This document shows positions 32,892 through 44,742 of a stretch of 64,000 nucleotides of DNA, piece after piece; positions within the stretch are counted from its first letter, which is position 1; the number at the start of each line of letters is the position of its first letter. This stretch comes from Artocarpus heterophyllus. Its lineage: Eukaryota > Streptophyta > Magnoliopsida > Rosales > Moraceae. Under the pieces are notes generated by a model. It was not told the DNA's origin, did not search any database, and saw only the letters and a list, made by a program, of their open reading frames with translations. The stretch covers positions 17,763,699 to 17,827,698 of the forward strand of contig CM046344.1 in NCBI GenBank assembly GCA_025403435.1, read 5' to 3'. Made by a program: the position numbers and the translations under genes.

Positions 32892-33206
32892 TGTATGTTT
32901 ATGTATGTTTTTAGGACCAAAAAGACAAAAAAGCCTTAAAATATTGATATTTCCTTGTCAGCAAAAAGAATACGAGCACTAACAGTGCCAATAAATTAAC
33001 AGTTTGAGGACTTGAATGGCCAAATTCTTAAAGTAAGGACTTATAGTGCCAATAAATTGAAAGTTTAAAGACCTAAGTGTCCAAATTCTTGTAGTGGAGA
33101 CTAAGATGCCAACAAAGTAAGAGTTTGGGGGCATTCTTAAAATAGAGACACAAGTGTCAAAGGTTGTAAATTTGGAGACCTACAACGCAAAAATCCCATT
33201 GGAAAA

Positions 33207-33412
33207 ATATGTAAATTTTTCACAAAAATGAAGGAGAAGGAGATGATGAAAAGGAGGTGTCATCCCCAAACAATTAAAATTATAACCTATTAAGAAATGG
33301 GTGTGCATTTATGTGTTAGATTTATTGTTTCCATTTACCTGTCCTCTTGATTATCCCCAACTATTTATTTGACATATCATTTAAACTTAACAACCTAAAC
33401 AGAAAAATCAAA
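33207..33412. other. Spacer between two Mutator-like copies
   Basis: AT-rich unique DNA with no gene seen. Confidence 0.4.
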
Positions 33413-34224
33413 GGGATTTTTACGCCTTAGGTCTCCGAAATTTCTAACCTTTAGCACTTAGGTCCCTATTTTAAGAATTTGGACACTTAGAACTCTTAAT
33501 CTCTTGGCACATTAGTCCTCATTTTAAGAATTTGAATACTTAGGTCCTCAAACTCTTAACTTATTAGCACTTTTAGTTCTCATCTTATATTTACTATTAA
33601 ATGACATAATAAATATCAATATTTAAAGGCTTTTTTGCTCCTTTAGTATCAAAAATATATTTTTTTAGCAAAAAGGTCCCCAAAAGTTATCCTCTTTTTT
33701 AAAGTATAACTCATTGTTTTTGTTCAAAAATAATATTTAAATGCCCTAGTATAAAGTTAATTACAATAATTATTGACACCAAAGAGATTGATTATAAATC
33801 AGAAAACAAAAATCATAAATATCCATTCTATTTTATTTTTAGTAAGTTGGTACCAAATACAATGATATAACTAAATAATTGTAATGCAACGATATTTAGT
33901 TGTTCAATAATACACTATTTTTTTCTTAAGATCTTTAATATAATTAAGGATGATAAAAAGCATATAATTAAATGGTATATAGCTTGACAACTAATTATTG
34001 CGTTTGCTTTTAGTTTTGTCATTGCAATTTGAACCAACTTAACCAACATATACTAGAATGAATACCTAATTTTTTCAATAACATTTGTGAATTTTTTTTT
34101 GGATTTATAATCAATTACTTGTCAACAATCATCATAATTAGCTTTTTCCTAAGGCATTTAAGCATTGTTTTAAACAAAAAAAAAGTTTATACTTAAAAAA
34201 AAGCTTTTGGAGACCTTTCTTTTA

Positions 34225-34256
<32 letters not shown>

Positions 34257-34562
34257 TTAGGACCAAAAAACTAAAAAAGTTCAAAATATTGATATATGTT
34301 ATGCCATTTAACAGCAAAAAGATTACGAGCACTAACGATGCCAACAAATAAACTGCTTACGGACTTAAATGTTCAAATTCTTAAAATGTAACTTACAATG
34401 CCAATAAATTGAAAATTTGGAGGCCTGGGTGTCCAAATTCTTAAAGTAAGGACTAAGATGCCATCAAATTAAAAGTTTGAGAACCTAAGTGTCTAAATTC
34501 TTAAAATAAAGACCCAAATTTCAAATATTGTAAAATTTAGACACCTACAACGCAAAAATCCC
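33413..34562. mobile_element. Long-TIR Mutator-like element, copy 2 (1.15 kb)
   Basis: Ends GGGATTTTTACGCCTTAGGT and, inverted, ...CACCTACAACGCAAAAATCCC. The interior aligns through its length with copy 1 in the same orientation, including the empty site of the copia 2 insertion (AAGGCATTTAAGCATTG). Flanks AAAATCAAA and TAAATAAAA agree at 7 of 9 positions, so the target duplication is decayed or uncertain. No transposase is seen. Confidence 0.75.
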
Positions 34563-35317
34563 TAAATAAAACCTAAAGGTAATTATTCAATTCACTTAGA
34601 TATTAAAATTTAATTAGGGTACAGCCCAATTAAATTGGCTTGAATTACTCGAAAAAAAAAGAGTAGATAAGAAATTTATTTGCATTTAGTCGATCCTAGA
34701 ATCCAAGTTCTCAGTTCTAACAACCCAATTAGCGACAAACTTAAGTGCACATATGCTAGAAAAAGAGAAGAAATGGCAGTAAACCATTTGCATTTTGGTT
34801 GAGGCGCTCCAACCTTACCCACATAAAGAGTACCAAAGAATTACAAGAATTGTAGAGATTTAAAAAGTCAAGATTGCATACCACACCACGTTCCAAGACT
34901 TATAAGAATTATAAAGACTAAAAAAAAGTCAAAAGATTTTAATAAAAAAGAAGCTCAGAATAGCATACACCACGGCAAGATGTAACACAAGCCATGGTAC
35001 AACAACCGCATCACATGCAAATTTAGTATCAAACTAAGAAGAAGCAAACCATAACTTCATCAAAGAACATGCTTAAAAGAGATTATAGTAGCTGACACCA
35101 CACCAGGGGACTGTTAACCCTTACAATGGTAACAACATTGATCAGTAGTGCTAATTCCGATTCAACACTAGTTTTTCTAAGGATGCATACCACAGACGCA
35201 TGCAAGTTTTTGGAAAAACTCCTGACATTGAAAGCATGAAGAGATTACATAGTATCTTGACCATACTTGGCATCAAGTGCAAGCAGATTCATCCTCACGT
35301 CCGAATTGAAGGATAGT
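34563..35317. other. 3' flank of the MIF/MDL gene
   Basis: No gene is seen. The gene-proximal part is probably 3' UTR. Confidence 0.4.
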
Positions 35318-38300
35318 TTAAAAGGTAGATCCATTCCATCCGAAATTGGAACCCTACAAAACAATTGAAGTAATTGTACCACATAAGAAATTGCATGTGG
35401 CATAAGAGTTGGTTAATAATGTGAAATAGCTGAAGAAAAAACACGAATTACATGTTTGAAGAAAGCTAAGAGCAGCTTTTTGCTGGAGGTTTCAACAGTA
35501 AAGATATATTTACATGAGTCTAGTTCTGGTGTAAAGCATGCAAACACTGAGCATATTCTTGAGTTTGATTGGCCTAAACAAAGAGGAAGGATGCAATGAG
35601 AAAGATATGCATCCCAGAGAATGACCCATCTTTTCGAAAAATAAAAAAAAGTTGAGAGGCTTGCCTTGGTGTCGTAAAACTTGAGGAAGTATCGTGACTT
35701 GGGCACGGACAACTTGGTCTCCAGAATGTTAGCAATTGCAGCACTCAGCTTCTTGTTCACGTCAGGGTTAAGACCACCAATTGAGACCAACTCACCGTAG
35801 GCAGCAGGCTGCTCGGTCCCACCAAATGACATGGGTACTGAACCTTTGAGCACAACCATCACATACTGTATATATCAAACGACACAACATATTAAAGTTT
35901 TATCTTTCACGAATCAGCAAAATAAACAAACAAGTAAATTAGTCAAGGATTTCACTAATTAGTTAATAAAAGATGGAACAGTATATGATATCTATATGAT
36001 ATCCAGAGAATACTACACGACATTTACTTTGATCTTGTAAAGGAAACATAAGCAACAATTTAACAATTAGTTAATTTGTTTCCGTTCAGGTGAGAAAAGA
36101 ATTCTTTATAGTCATAACTAAAAGGATATGAGAAATGAAAAATTGATTTCTACAATCTATTGCACTTTGTGAATCCCTTATCCAAATTTATGTTTTAGGG
36201 TTTATAGACAAAATGTAGGATTGACTACATTCTGACCGCTGGAAATCCCATGGTAACCTAACAAGAGACCCTGCATGCATGGCCCAATAAGGCGTTCCAA
36301 ACAGTTGATTATAACTCCCTAGTATGCAGTATGTAGCCTAATCTATTACAATTCACACATCAATCGATGTGTAAGTGATATCAGTTGTCTAAAAGCACTC
36401 ATAGAAGACTGAGAACCAAAACACTCAATAGGAAAATTAACTCCACAATGCCCACATTTCTTCGCCACAAAGCCGGTATTGAGAAAGATAGAGAGTCAAC
36501 CAGATATTAGTCTTCATTCCCTCATATATTATTATCATCACTAGTTAATGAAGGAACAAGAACCTAAAGTGAATACATGCGGTAAATCTGCTCATAACAG
36601 GCCCCTATAAGCAGAGACATTTAACAATGGTCTATAGCATTAAAATACATTACTAGCTGAACCTCCAAGCTTATGACTATACTTCTGCTCCTCTTTTTCC
36701 CAAGAAAAAGACAAACAAAGAATATGACAATGTGCAAACTATATTGAAATACACCGCTAATTTGCATTTTCAGACCAAATCAGAAGTACCTTCTCATGAC
36801 CAAGCTAAAACATATACAGCAAGAATAAAAATCAAGTAGTGACACAGAATTCCAAAAATACATAAGTTGTTCATTGCCTAAAAAAGACATATAATACCGA
36901 ATAGAAGCTCCAAAAGAAAGTACACCACAGAAATGTCTAAATGCAAAGCATATACAACAAGCATAAACATAAAAGGGGCAATTTTGCTAAGACTAGGGTG
37001 TTTGGAAGGGTGATGTGAACCGTTGGTTAGAACCACTTTTACTGTAGCATGTAAGAGCTTTACACTGTAGCTTTTTTTTTTTTTTGTAGCATGTGAGAGC
37101 TTTACACTGTTTATAACTGAAAGGTTCCCACCACCCATCCAAATGCCCGGTAAAGCAAATTTAATTCAGCTTACACGTTTCATACAACAGAAAAGCCAAT
37201 AAACCTGCCTAAAGAATCTACACGATATAAAGCCAAAAAGTATGCTCAACGACCAAATTAGAGGAACGCGACTTTTGTAGAGTTGATATCCAAATATACC
37301 ACTCCCATAGAAAATTTGAGCCTAATTTACACATCAAAGTGATATAAGCCAATATCTAGTTTTTAAAAATGGTACCCAGCCAAACTAACACCACATATCA
37401 GTTACAAAACCAATCATGCAGTTCAACCCAAGTTCAACTCTAGCCTCTGTCCATTAAAATTAAAAACAGAGGTGTGATTTGGGCTTGAAAAGTTGTATGT
37501 TAAGCAAAAAAAAACTGGGATCCAGCCAAACGCTCTGTTTTTCAGGCAGGTTTTCTGGATAAAGAGAAAAACTTCCTTAAAGGGGACAAAAATTGTAAAA
37601 TATTATTATAATTAACGCCCAATTCATTCAATATTTCCTTTTTCGGAGCACAAATCCTCACAGTTAAATTATGTATCAGATTGTATTAATAGCCTCGTGG
37701 AAACTGGAAAGGATGATTCATCCTGCTCAACCCTACGAAGTACTTGCTCGCCGCTCTTCCCAAAAAGCGGGCCCCACACTTATTTTCCTTACTGTTCTCT
37801 CTGGTGGGATCCCCTCCCAATGGCTGCTTTAGCTCACAACCACCGGCCAGAGTGGGGTTGAACCCCCGGTGGGTCTAATAATATTACTAGAATTAAATCT
37901 ATTACCAACCCAAGTCCAACGAATGCCCATTACACTTTGAGCTCTGGTGAGAAGCCAATTCAGGACACAAAGTACAAACACCGCCAAAGATAACATTCCC
38001 AAAATTATCATCTTCATCAAATAGTCAAAATGCCCAAGCCCCTTATAGGGACCAACGAGTCTTAAGCAAAAGGCAATACTCGAACTCTCCTATCATGAAA
38101 ACAAAAACCCTAATTACAGTTCAATGTATCACCCAGTACATCGAACTACAAGAAAGTAAGTTTCACATGGGCATCAAGCTTCATATGCAAATATCAAAAT
38201 GACATAGAAAACGGAAAAGGAAATTGCTAAGCTGAAAACTTTTGTCACGAGAAAGAAAACCACACAAAAAAAAAAAAAACCCTAAAAGGTTTTTCCATTA

Positions 38301-38435
38301 GAGAGAGTGGAGTGGGAATCGTACAGCCTCGGGTTTCCCGACGAGTTTGGAGACGACAGAGGTGGCTTCGGAGAGGATAGAAGAAGTGTCAACGCCTTCA
38401 AGGTTGACGTTCGTCGAAAGGTTGAGGCACGGCAT
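35318..38435 (-). CDS. MDL: MIF/D-dopachrome tautomerase homologue (MDL), three exons
   Basis: Exons on the minus strand are 38435-38325, 35865-35665 and 35353-35318, joining to 115 residues, the usual length of the family. The protein begins MPCLNLSTNVNLEGVDTSSI, so Pro2, the catalytic base of tautomerases, is present after Met removal. VVLKGSVPMSFGGTEQPAAY and LSVPKSRYFLKFYDTK follow, and the short last exon encodes GSNFGWNGSTF. Plant MDL proteins are cytosolic or peroxisomal relatives of MIF with tautomerase-type folds. Intron 1 (35866-38324, 2459 bases) starts GTACGA and ends ACAG, and contains a Tourist MITE. Intron 2 (35354-35664) starts with GC (AAG/GCAAGC) and ends GTAG. No disruption is seen, so the gene is probably functional. 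Confidence 0.93.
36996..37150. mobile_element. Tourist-like MITE (155 bp) in MIF/MDL intron 1
   Basis: GGGTGTTTGGAAGGGTG at the left and CCACCCATCCAAATGCCCGG at the right are inverted. It is followed by TAA and preceded by CTA. The inside repeats GTAGCATGTxAGAGCTTTACACTGT around a T tract. It is the same family as 21808 and 48817. Confidence 0.7.
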
Positions 38436-38530
38436 CGTCACTCTCTTTGTCTCTCTCTCTCTCTCTCTCCCCCTCTAATAGACCCACTCGGTCACTGCTT
38501 CAACAAATACCAACCAGAAGAAAGCCTCTC
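38436..38530 (-). promoter_or_regulatory. 5' leader of the MIF/MDL gene with GA repeat
   Basis: Just upstream of the ATG the plus strand reads (CT)n at 38449-38470, so the transcript would carry a GA repeat. No TATA box is assigned. Confidence 0.4.
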
Positions 38531-39740
38531 TTTCCTGTGTTTCGGACGGTGTTTTGAATAATCGGTTAAAACTGTAATGTTATAGTATATGATTATAGTA
38601 TATAAGTGTTGCATATTGTAAAATTTTTTTTACTTTTATTATAATATATAGAAGTTTTATATTATTTTTAATTAAAAAATTAATTAAAATTAATTAATAC
38701 TAAATAAATAGTAAAAATCTTTTTTGTCTTGTGAAATCTATTGTTAACAAAACAATAACATCTAATGGTGTATTTTTTAGACTAAAACTGACTTTTTTTT
38801 ATAAGAATAATGTTTTAAGTCTATGAGATTAAATAAAAGTACTCTTTCCTTTGACAGTCTTACTTATTTTTTGAAAAAAATAAAACCATCTTCAATGTGA
38901 TAAAAATATCAATAACAATATTATATTTACCATAAAAAATATAAATAATACATTTATTGTATAATTTTATACTCTAATATTTTATATTATATAGAATATC
39001 TTATTTTTTATCATAATTATTAAACCTAAATTCATAAAATTATTTTTAATTGGGGGATGCTGTAAGAAAGAGTTGGCGCCTCTCCCTAGGTGGCATGTTG
39101 ATTTGGTTGTTGAGTTGTGTTTTTGTAGGACGTATTTATTTATGGTTCGTTTGGTAAATAGATTTAAAGTAATGATTTGATTTAGGATTTAAGTTAGTGA
39201 TTTGAATTATTATCTAAATTGATGTTTGGATGTGCATTTAAGTTTTAATCTGAGTATGGAATAAAATTAAAATTTGTGTTTAAAAAGATAATGAACATAG
39301 CTTTTGATTTATCAACAAATCTAATAAAATCTTAATGTTAATGATCTTAAAAAATACGTAATATGAATCTTAATTTATTCCTCTTTTTACAAAGAACACA
39401 ATGAAAAAAGTCATCTCAATTGGATAATAAATAAAGAAATTATGATTTTTTTTCAAATATAAGAGAGAATTTTAGTTTTTATTGTAGTAGATATATTTGA
39501 GTGTCAAAAGTTTAAGAATGAATAAGAACTCTAAAAACTTAAATTTTTGATACTCAAAAAATTTAAATTATAGAAAAAATAAACACGTATTTAAAGAATA
39601 AATCTAATTTTAAATTTAAAAAATTCAAGGATACCTTAAAATAAGCTAACACCTAAAAAATTAAGAGGTGCTTTTACAGTTGTGGGTCCCATTCGAAATA
39701 AAAAAGACAGTATAAGAAAGTTAATGATGCTTGTCCTAAC
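38531..39740. other. AT-rich intergenic DNA with transposon arm
   Basis: No gene is seen. A decayed MITE-like stretch lies near 38545-38680 (TATAGTATATxAxTATAGTATATAAGTG). From 38883 begins the left arm of an inverted pair, itself interrupted at about 39145-39660. Confidence 0.45.
38883..39715 (+). repeat. Left inverted arm, matches 47590-47925
   Basis: Shared blocks with the reverse complement of 47590-47925 are TAAAAxCATCTTCAATGT, TxTCAATAACAA, the GCACCTCTCCC/GGCATGTTGATTTGGTTG block near 39080-39113, and TTTTACAG...GGGxCCCATTxGAAATAAAAA near 39672-39705. About 510 bases at 39145-39660 have no counterpart and look inserted. Confidence 0.6.
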
Positions 39741-39851
39741 CTTGAGAGCCACAACATCTTCACGCCTCCCGCGGTGCCTCTCTACCCTGCCGGTCAACTA
39801 TTGGTCGGACTTTTGCTAGGTTCGCCGATTTGAGTTATCGGCGTTGCTCGT

Positions 39852-40114
39852 TGTTCGAACTTTTGAAGAAAGGAAGAAGAGAAAGAGTGAAAGCAGAGAA
39901 AACGTGATGTTACTGAATTGAATTTCTTGAATTGTAAAGAATGAATATTCAATGTGTACAGACTTCTTAAATACATCCTACAGCATGACCGACTTAAGAT
40001 AAGTCCAATATGTAAATGCCACATGTCATGATCATTAACCTAATCTAACTAACTAACAAGTCTATAACCACCTTATTAACAGACTGCTATTATTACTGAA
40101 TTACTTCTCTAACA
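39852..40114 (-). repeat. 3' LTR of copia 3 (left in window)
   Basis: In element orientation TGTTAGAGAAG...TTCGAACA. The polypurine tract lies just above it at about 40115-40125. The element's reading frame runs into this LTR and stops at a TAA at 40093-40095. Confidence 0.92.
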
Positions 40115-43100
40115 GCCCCCCTCAAACTCAGGGATGAATAGTTTTCAACCATGAGTTTGTTTCTGAGTTCAGTGAATTGAGAGCTAGACACAGGTTTAGT
40201 TAACACATCTGCAATCTGATCTTGGGCAGGAACATGTTTGACATCTAACATATTCTGAATGACTTTCTCTCGAACAAAATAAAGGTCTAGTTCAACATGT
40301 TTAGTTCTAGCATGTAAGACAGGATTTGCAGCAAGTTGAACGGTGCTTAGATTGTCACACCAAACAATTGGTTTCTTAGTAAGTGGTATCTGTAGTTCAC
40401 CAAGGAATGACTATAGCCAAGTGATTTCTGCCACTACATTAGCAAGACTTCTATATTCTGCTTCTGTTGAAGATCTGGAGATGGTATGTTGTTTCTTGGA
40501 ACACCAAGACACAATGTTTGGACCAAGAAACACACAATAACCGGAGGTGGAGCGTCGATCATCAGGATCTGAGGCCCAATCTGCATCACAAAAGGCTACT
40601 AGATTCAACTGCTTTGATTGATACAGATGCAGACTAAAGTCTAGAGTGCCTTTAAGGTATCTTAGAATTCTCTTGACAGCCTGCCAGTGAGATTCAAGGG
40701 GCCGTTGCATGAATTGGCACACCTTATTTACTGAATATGATATCTCAGGTCTTGTTACAGTCACATATTGAAGTGCACCAACAACACTTCTGTATAGCTG
40801 AGGATTATTCATCTCTGGACTCCCAAAAGCTGAGAGTTTTAGATTGGCAGTCATAGGAGTACTGATGGCCTTTGCATTGTCCATCTTGACTTTATGTAAA
40901 AGGTCAGTAATGTACTTCTTTTGGGATAGATGTATACCATTTGCAGTAGGTTGAACTTGTATACCCAAGAAGTAGTTGATTGTTCCCATATCCTTTAAAG
41001 CAAACTGCTCATGCAGGTTATTAATAAGACTTTGTATTTCATTCTCATGGCTTCCTGTAATAAGAATATCATCAACATAGACAAGAATAACGTGATATGA
41101 TGAGTTGTGATCCGAAGAAACAATGACTGATCTGACTTTGAGCAGGTGAAGCCTAAATGTAGAAGTGCAGTCTTGAGTTTATTAAACCAAGCTCTTGGTG
41201 CTTGTTTTAAACCATACAATGACTTGTGAAGTTTGCAGACAAAAGAAGGGCATTTGGGATCTTCAAACCCCTGAGGTTGCGTCATGTAGACTTCTTCTAG
41301 AAGATCTCCATTGAGAAAGGCATTGTTTATATCCAACTGTCTGATTGTCCAGCTTCAAGATAAAGCCACTGTCAATACAACCCTTACAGTAGTAGGTTTG
41401 ACAACAGGACTAAAGGTTTCATTAAAGTCAAACCCGGCTACTTGATTAAAGCCTTTAGCTACTAGGCGAGCTTTGAATTTGTTGATTGTCCCATCAGGAT
41501 TTTCTTTGATCTTAAAGACCCATTTGCAGCCAATTGGTTTTCGTCCTGTAGGTAATGGTACTAAAGACCAGGTGTCATTTCTCTGTAAAGCAAGATACTC
41601 ATCAGTCATAGCATTCTTCCACTGTTCCAAGGACAGGGCTTCTTCTACTGAAGAAGGTTCAGTAGTAATGGTAAAAACCTTGGACTTAACAATTCCTCGT
41701 TTAGCACGTGTTTCCATAGGACGGATATTAGTGCTAGATTGTGCTCGGCTCAAAGGTTTATCTTGGGATGAGACAGGATTTTTAGTGGATACTGTGCCAT
41801 TTTCACCAACATCAGTGTCATAAACTTTGTGAGTGTTCGGCAGTAATGGATATTGAGATGAGACTTGAATAACAGGGATTGAAGGAGGTGGAGAGGTCAT
41901 TGATGTGGATGGAATAGATGAAGAAGATGGAGAAGAGGAGGAAAGTTTTGAAAAAGGAAAGCTATTTTCATCAAAATGAACATCTCGACATACAAAGATT
42001 CTCCCAGTGGGATCAAGACATTTGAATCCTTTTTGGTTTAGACTATAACCAATGAAAGTACATTTTGTGGAATGAAAGTTCATTTTATGTTTGTTATAGG
42101 GTCGAAGAAAGGGAAAACACTTACAGCCAAACACTTTAAGAGATGAGTAATCTGGTTTTACTGAAAAGAGGACTTCAAATGGAGTTTTGAAGTTGATCAC
42201 AGAGTTAGGAAGTCTATTGTACAAAAAGACTGCAGTTCTGTAAGCCTCATCCCAGTATTTTAGAGGCATTGATGCCTTAGCCAGCAAAGTAAGACCATTT
42301 TCAACAATATGTCGATGTTTTCGTTCAGCAACACCATTTTGTTCATGAACATAAGCACAAGAGACTCTATGGATGATACCATGTGAGTTGAGTAATTGAG
42401 TAAAGGCCCTATATTCTCCTCCCCAATCAGACTGTATAGCTTTAATTTTGGAGTTAAGTTGCAACTCAACTTGAGCTTTAAAGTGCTCAAAGGTTTGGAG
42501 TGCATCTGATTTATTTCGGAGTAGGTAGATCCAAGTGAATCGTGAAAAGGCATCAATAAAACTGATGTAGTATTGATATCCACTGGAGGATAAGACAGGA
42601 GCAGGACCCCAAAGGTCTGTATGAATTAACTCCAAGGGAGCATGATATGCAGATTGGGACAGTGAAAAAGGAGACTTATGACTTTTGCCTCGACAACATG
42701 CATCACAGAAGGTAAAGGCATTTTTATTTATGTGAGGGACATTACAATCAGAGAGAATATGCCTTACAATGCGTTCAGAAGGATGGCCAAGTCTATTATG
42801 CCACAACTGAAAAATAGAGCACGAAATATTAGTAGCACTGGGTACCAAAGTTTGTACACTTTGTGCAAACGAACTATTAACAGTATTGGAACTGGGAAAT
42901 GCAAGTACTGATCCACCAAGGAAGCGTGAAAGTTGATGATGTGATGGAGTGAATGAGGGAGACTTTATTTGATTGTGATCAAAGACATAAAGTCCCTTCT
43001 TAAGTTGGCCTTCCAGTAGCACAGTTTTGGTAGCTTGATCCTTGACAAAACAATGACGAGCATGAAATTCAAAGAAGACATTATTATCACTGGCAAACTT

Positions 43101-44480
43101 AGAAACACTAAGCAGGTTCTTTGTAATCTTAGGCACATGTAACAGGTGTTTTAATGATAAGACCGTCGAGGAATATGGGGAAATAAAGTCAAAATGACCA
43201 ACATGTTTAATAGAGAGGCCCATACCATTACCAACTTGAACTTTTTCTGGTCCACAGTAATCTGTCATGTTAAGTAGATTCTTTTCATCAGATGTTACAT
43301 GATGAGAAGCTCTTGAATTAGGATACCATGCAGAGTCAGTCAAACTTTCAGCAGGCATTTGAGGTGTGGAGCTCATGTACCATGTTGGATCTGATATTGT
43401 AGTTGGAGTAGCAAGCATTGCTTGAGTAGGTGCTTGTGTGGTTTGATTATGACCTGAGAAGGACTGTTGAGAGAACTGTGATGGCCCTGTGAAAGATTGA
43501 TCGAACTTGTAAAAGCAATCAAAGACAACATGCCCTATTCGTCCACAGAGTTGACATTGTACTTTATTACTATTCCAACGACCACCACCAGAACGACCTC
43601 GAGAATAACCTCCATACCTTGCCTGTGGTAATTGAAAATTCCTGCCTGGACCACGACCACGAAAATTAAAACCAGAATTTGAACCATAGGCAGCATGGCC
43701 ACGTCTTGAGTTAAAACCAGAGGAAGAGGGCCTAAATTGTGGTCTTGATGAAGAATTGGTTGTGGAAGAAGCCGCTAAATGCACTTGAGCAGAGTCAAGA
43801 TTTGTATGATGTTTGTCAATACGAGCCTCATGAGCAAGTAATAATGACTCAATTTCTTCAACTGAGTAGTCATCATTTCATGTTTCAATGGAAAGAACAA
43901 AGATATCGTATTCTGATGGAAGTCCCTCAAAGATTGCATCAATATGTTCTTTCTTAGAAAAAGAATTTCCAACTAGACCTAGCAAACTCACACAGTGACG
44001 AATCCGTAACAAATATTCATTCATAGTCAAAGAATCTTTCTTGACTGCCTTCAATTCAGTCTTGTACTGAGTAATTTTAGCACGCACCTGAGATGCAAAA
44101 TACACATTGAGAGTGTTCCATATTTGTGTAGAGGTCTCACAATCCACAATTCTCGATAGGACAGCTTCTGTCATGGAGGACATCAGCCAAGAAACAAGCA
44201 ACTGATCTTGTTGTTCCCAATCCGCATATGCAGGATTCAACGCTCCCATTGTTTCATCTGCAGGATTAAGAAACTTCACTGGAGGTGAACGATTTCCAGA
44301 GACAAAATCCAGTAGTTTGTGGCCCTTGATTGTCGAGAGAGCCAACTTTCTCCACAAAAGAAAATTGGAGTTATCAAGTCGAACCGAGATCGGTTGGCTG
44401 AAGTGTACAATGTTGAATTTTGAAGAGGACGACGACGATTCAGCTATGGCGGTTTCAGATCGTTCCAGCTCTGATGCCAT
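40093..44480 (-). pseudogene. Copia element 3 Gag-Pol with three nonsense codons and one frameshift
   Basis: Gag starts MASELERSET at 44480 with the UBN2-type capsid region, then an RG-rich stretch and a CCHC knuckle ([14 protein letters not shown], about 43510-43555). Protease follows with [10 protein letters not shown] where the active D(S/T)GA should be. Then come GAG-pre-integrase ([10 protein letters not shown]), integrase ([25 protein letters not shown]), RT and RNase H (EAEYRSL). Lesions against the family reading are TGA at 43878-43880, TGA near 41355, a one-base frameshift near 41125-41135 just before YVDD, and TAG at 40411-40413. All three stops fit C-to-T changes of CGA or CAG codons. 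Overlapping plus-strand frames are shadows. Confidence 0.9.
44468..44480 (-). promoter_or_regulatory. Primer-binding site of copia 3 overlapping the gag start codon
   Basis: On the minus strand the last LTR base A plus TGGCATCAGAGC forms ATGGCATCAGAG, so the ATG is made by the LTR/PBS junction and the primer site encodes the first Gag residues M-A-S-E. Confidence 0.75.
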
Positions 44481-44742
44481 GTTCGAACTTTTGAAGAAAG
44501 GAAGAAGAGAAAGAGTGAAAGCAGAGAAAACGTGATGTTACTGAATTGAATTTCTTGAATTGTAAAGAATGAATATTCAATGTGTACAGACTTCTTAAAT
44601 ACATCCTACAGCATGACCGACTTAAGATAAGTCCAATATGTAAATGCCACATGTCATGATCATTAACCTAATCTAACTAACTAACAAGTCTATAACCACC
44701 TTATTAACAGACTGCTATTATTACTGAATTACTTCTCTAACA
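44480..44742 (-). repeat. 5' LTR of copia 3 (right in window)
   Basis: Identical by eye to 39852-40114 over 263 bases. In element orientation it has TGTTAGAG at the outer end and GTTCGAACA next to the primer site. A promoter TATA is not obvious; TTTAAGAAG lies near the middle. Confidence 0.92.

Larger units (their letters stand above)
21698..33197. mobile_element. Long-TIR Mutator-like element, copy 1, split by MITE and copia insertions
   Basis: The ends are GGGTTTTTTGCGCTGCAAG on the left and its inverse ...ACAACGCAAAAATCCC on the right, with long inverted arms made of TTAAGAATTT...ACTTAGG-like segments. The exact 9-bp flanking duplication ATTGGAAAA is the size made by Mutator transposases. 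Without the Tourist element at 21808-21982 and the copia at 22618-32776 it is about 1.15 kb, like copy 2. No transposase gene is seen, so it is non-autonomous. Confidence 0.8.
39852..44742 (-). mobile_element. Ty1/copia element 3, complete, LTRs apparently identical
   Basis: Two 263-bp LTRs (39852-40114 and 44480-44742) read the same base for base. The flanks carry the exact 5-bp duplication CTCGT (39847-39851, 44743-44747). On the minus strand the order is LTR, primer site TGGCATCAGAGC, a single gag-pol frame, polypurine tract TTGAGGGGGGC, LTR. The insertion split a GC-richer host sequence. Identical LTRs mean a recent insertion, yet the polyprotein is broken. Confidence 0.95.

Noticed and set aside
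37803..37875. GGGTTGAACCCCC palindrome resembling a tRNA T arm
   Set aside because: In MIF/MDL intron 1, with no other tRNA parts.
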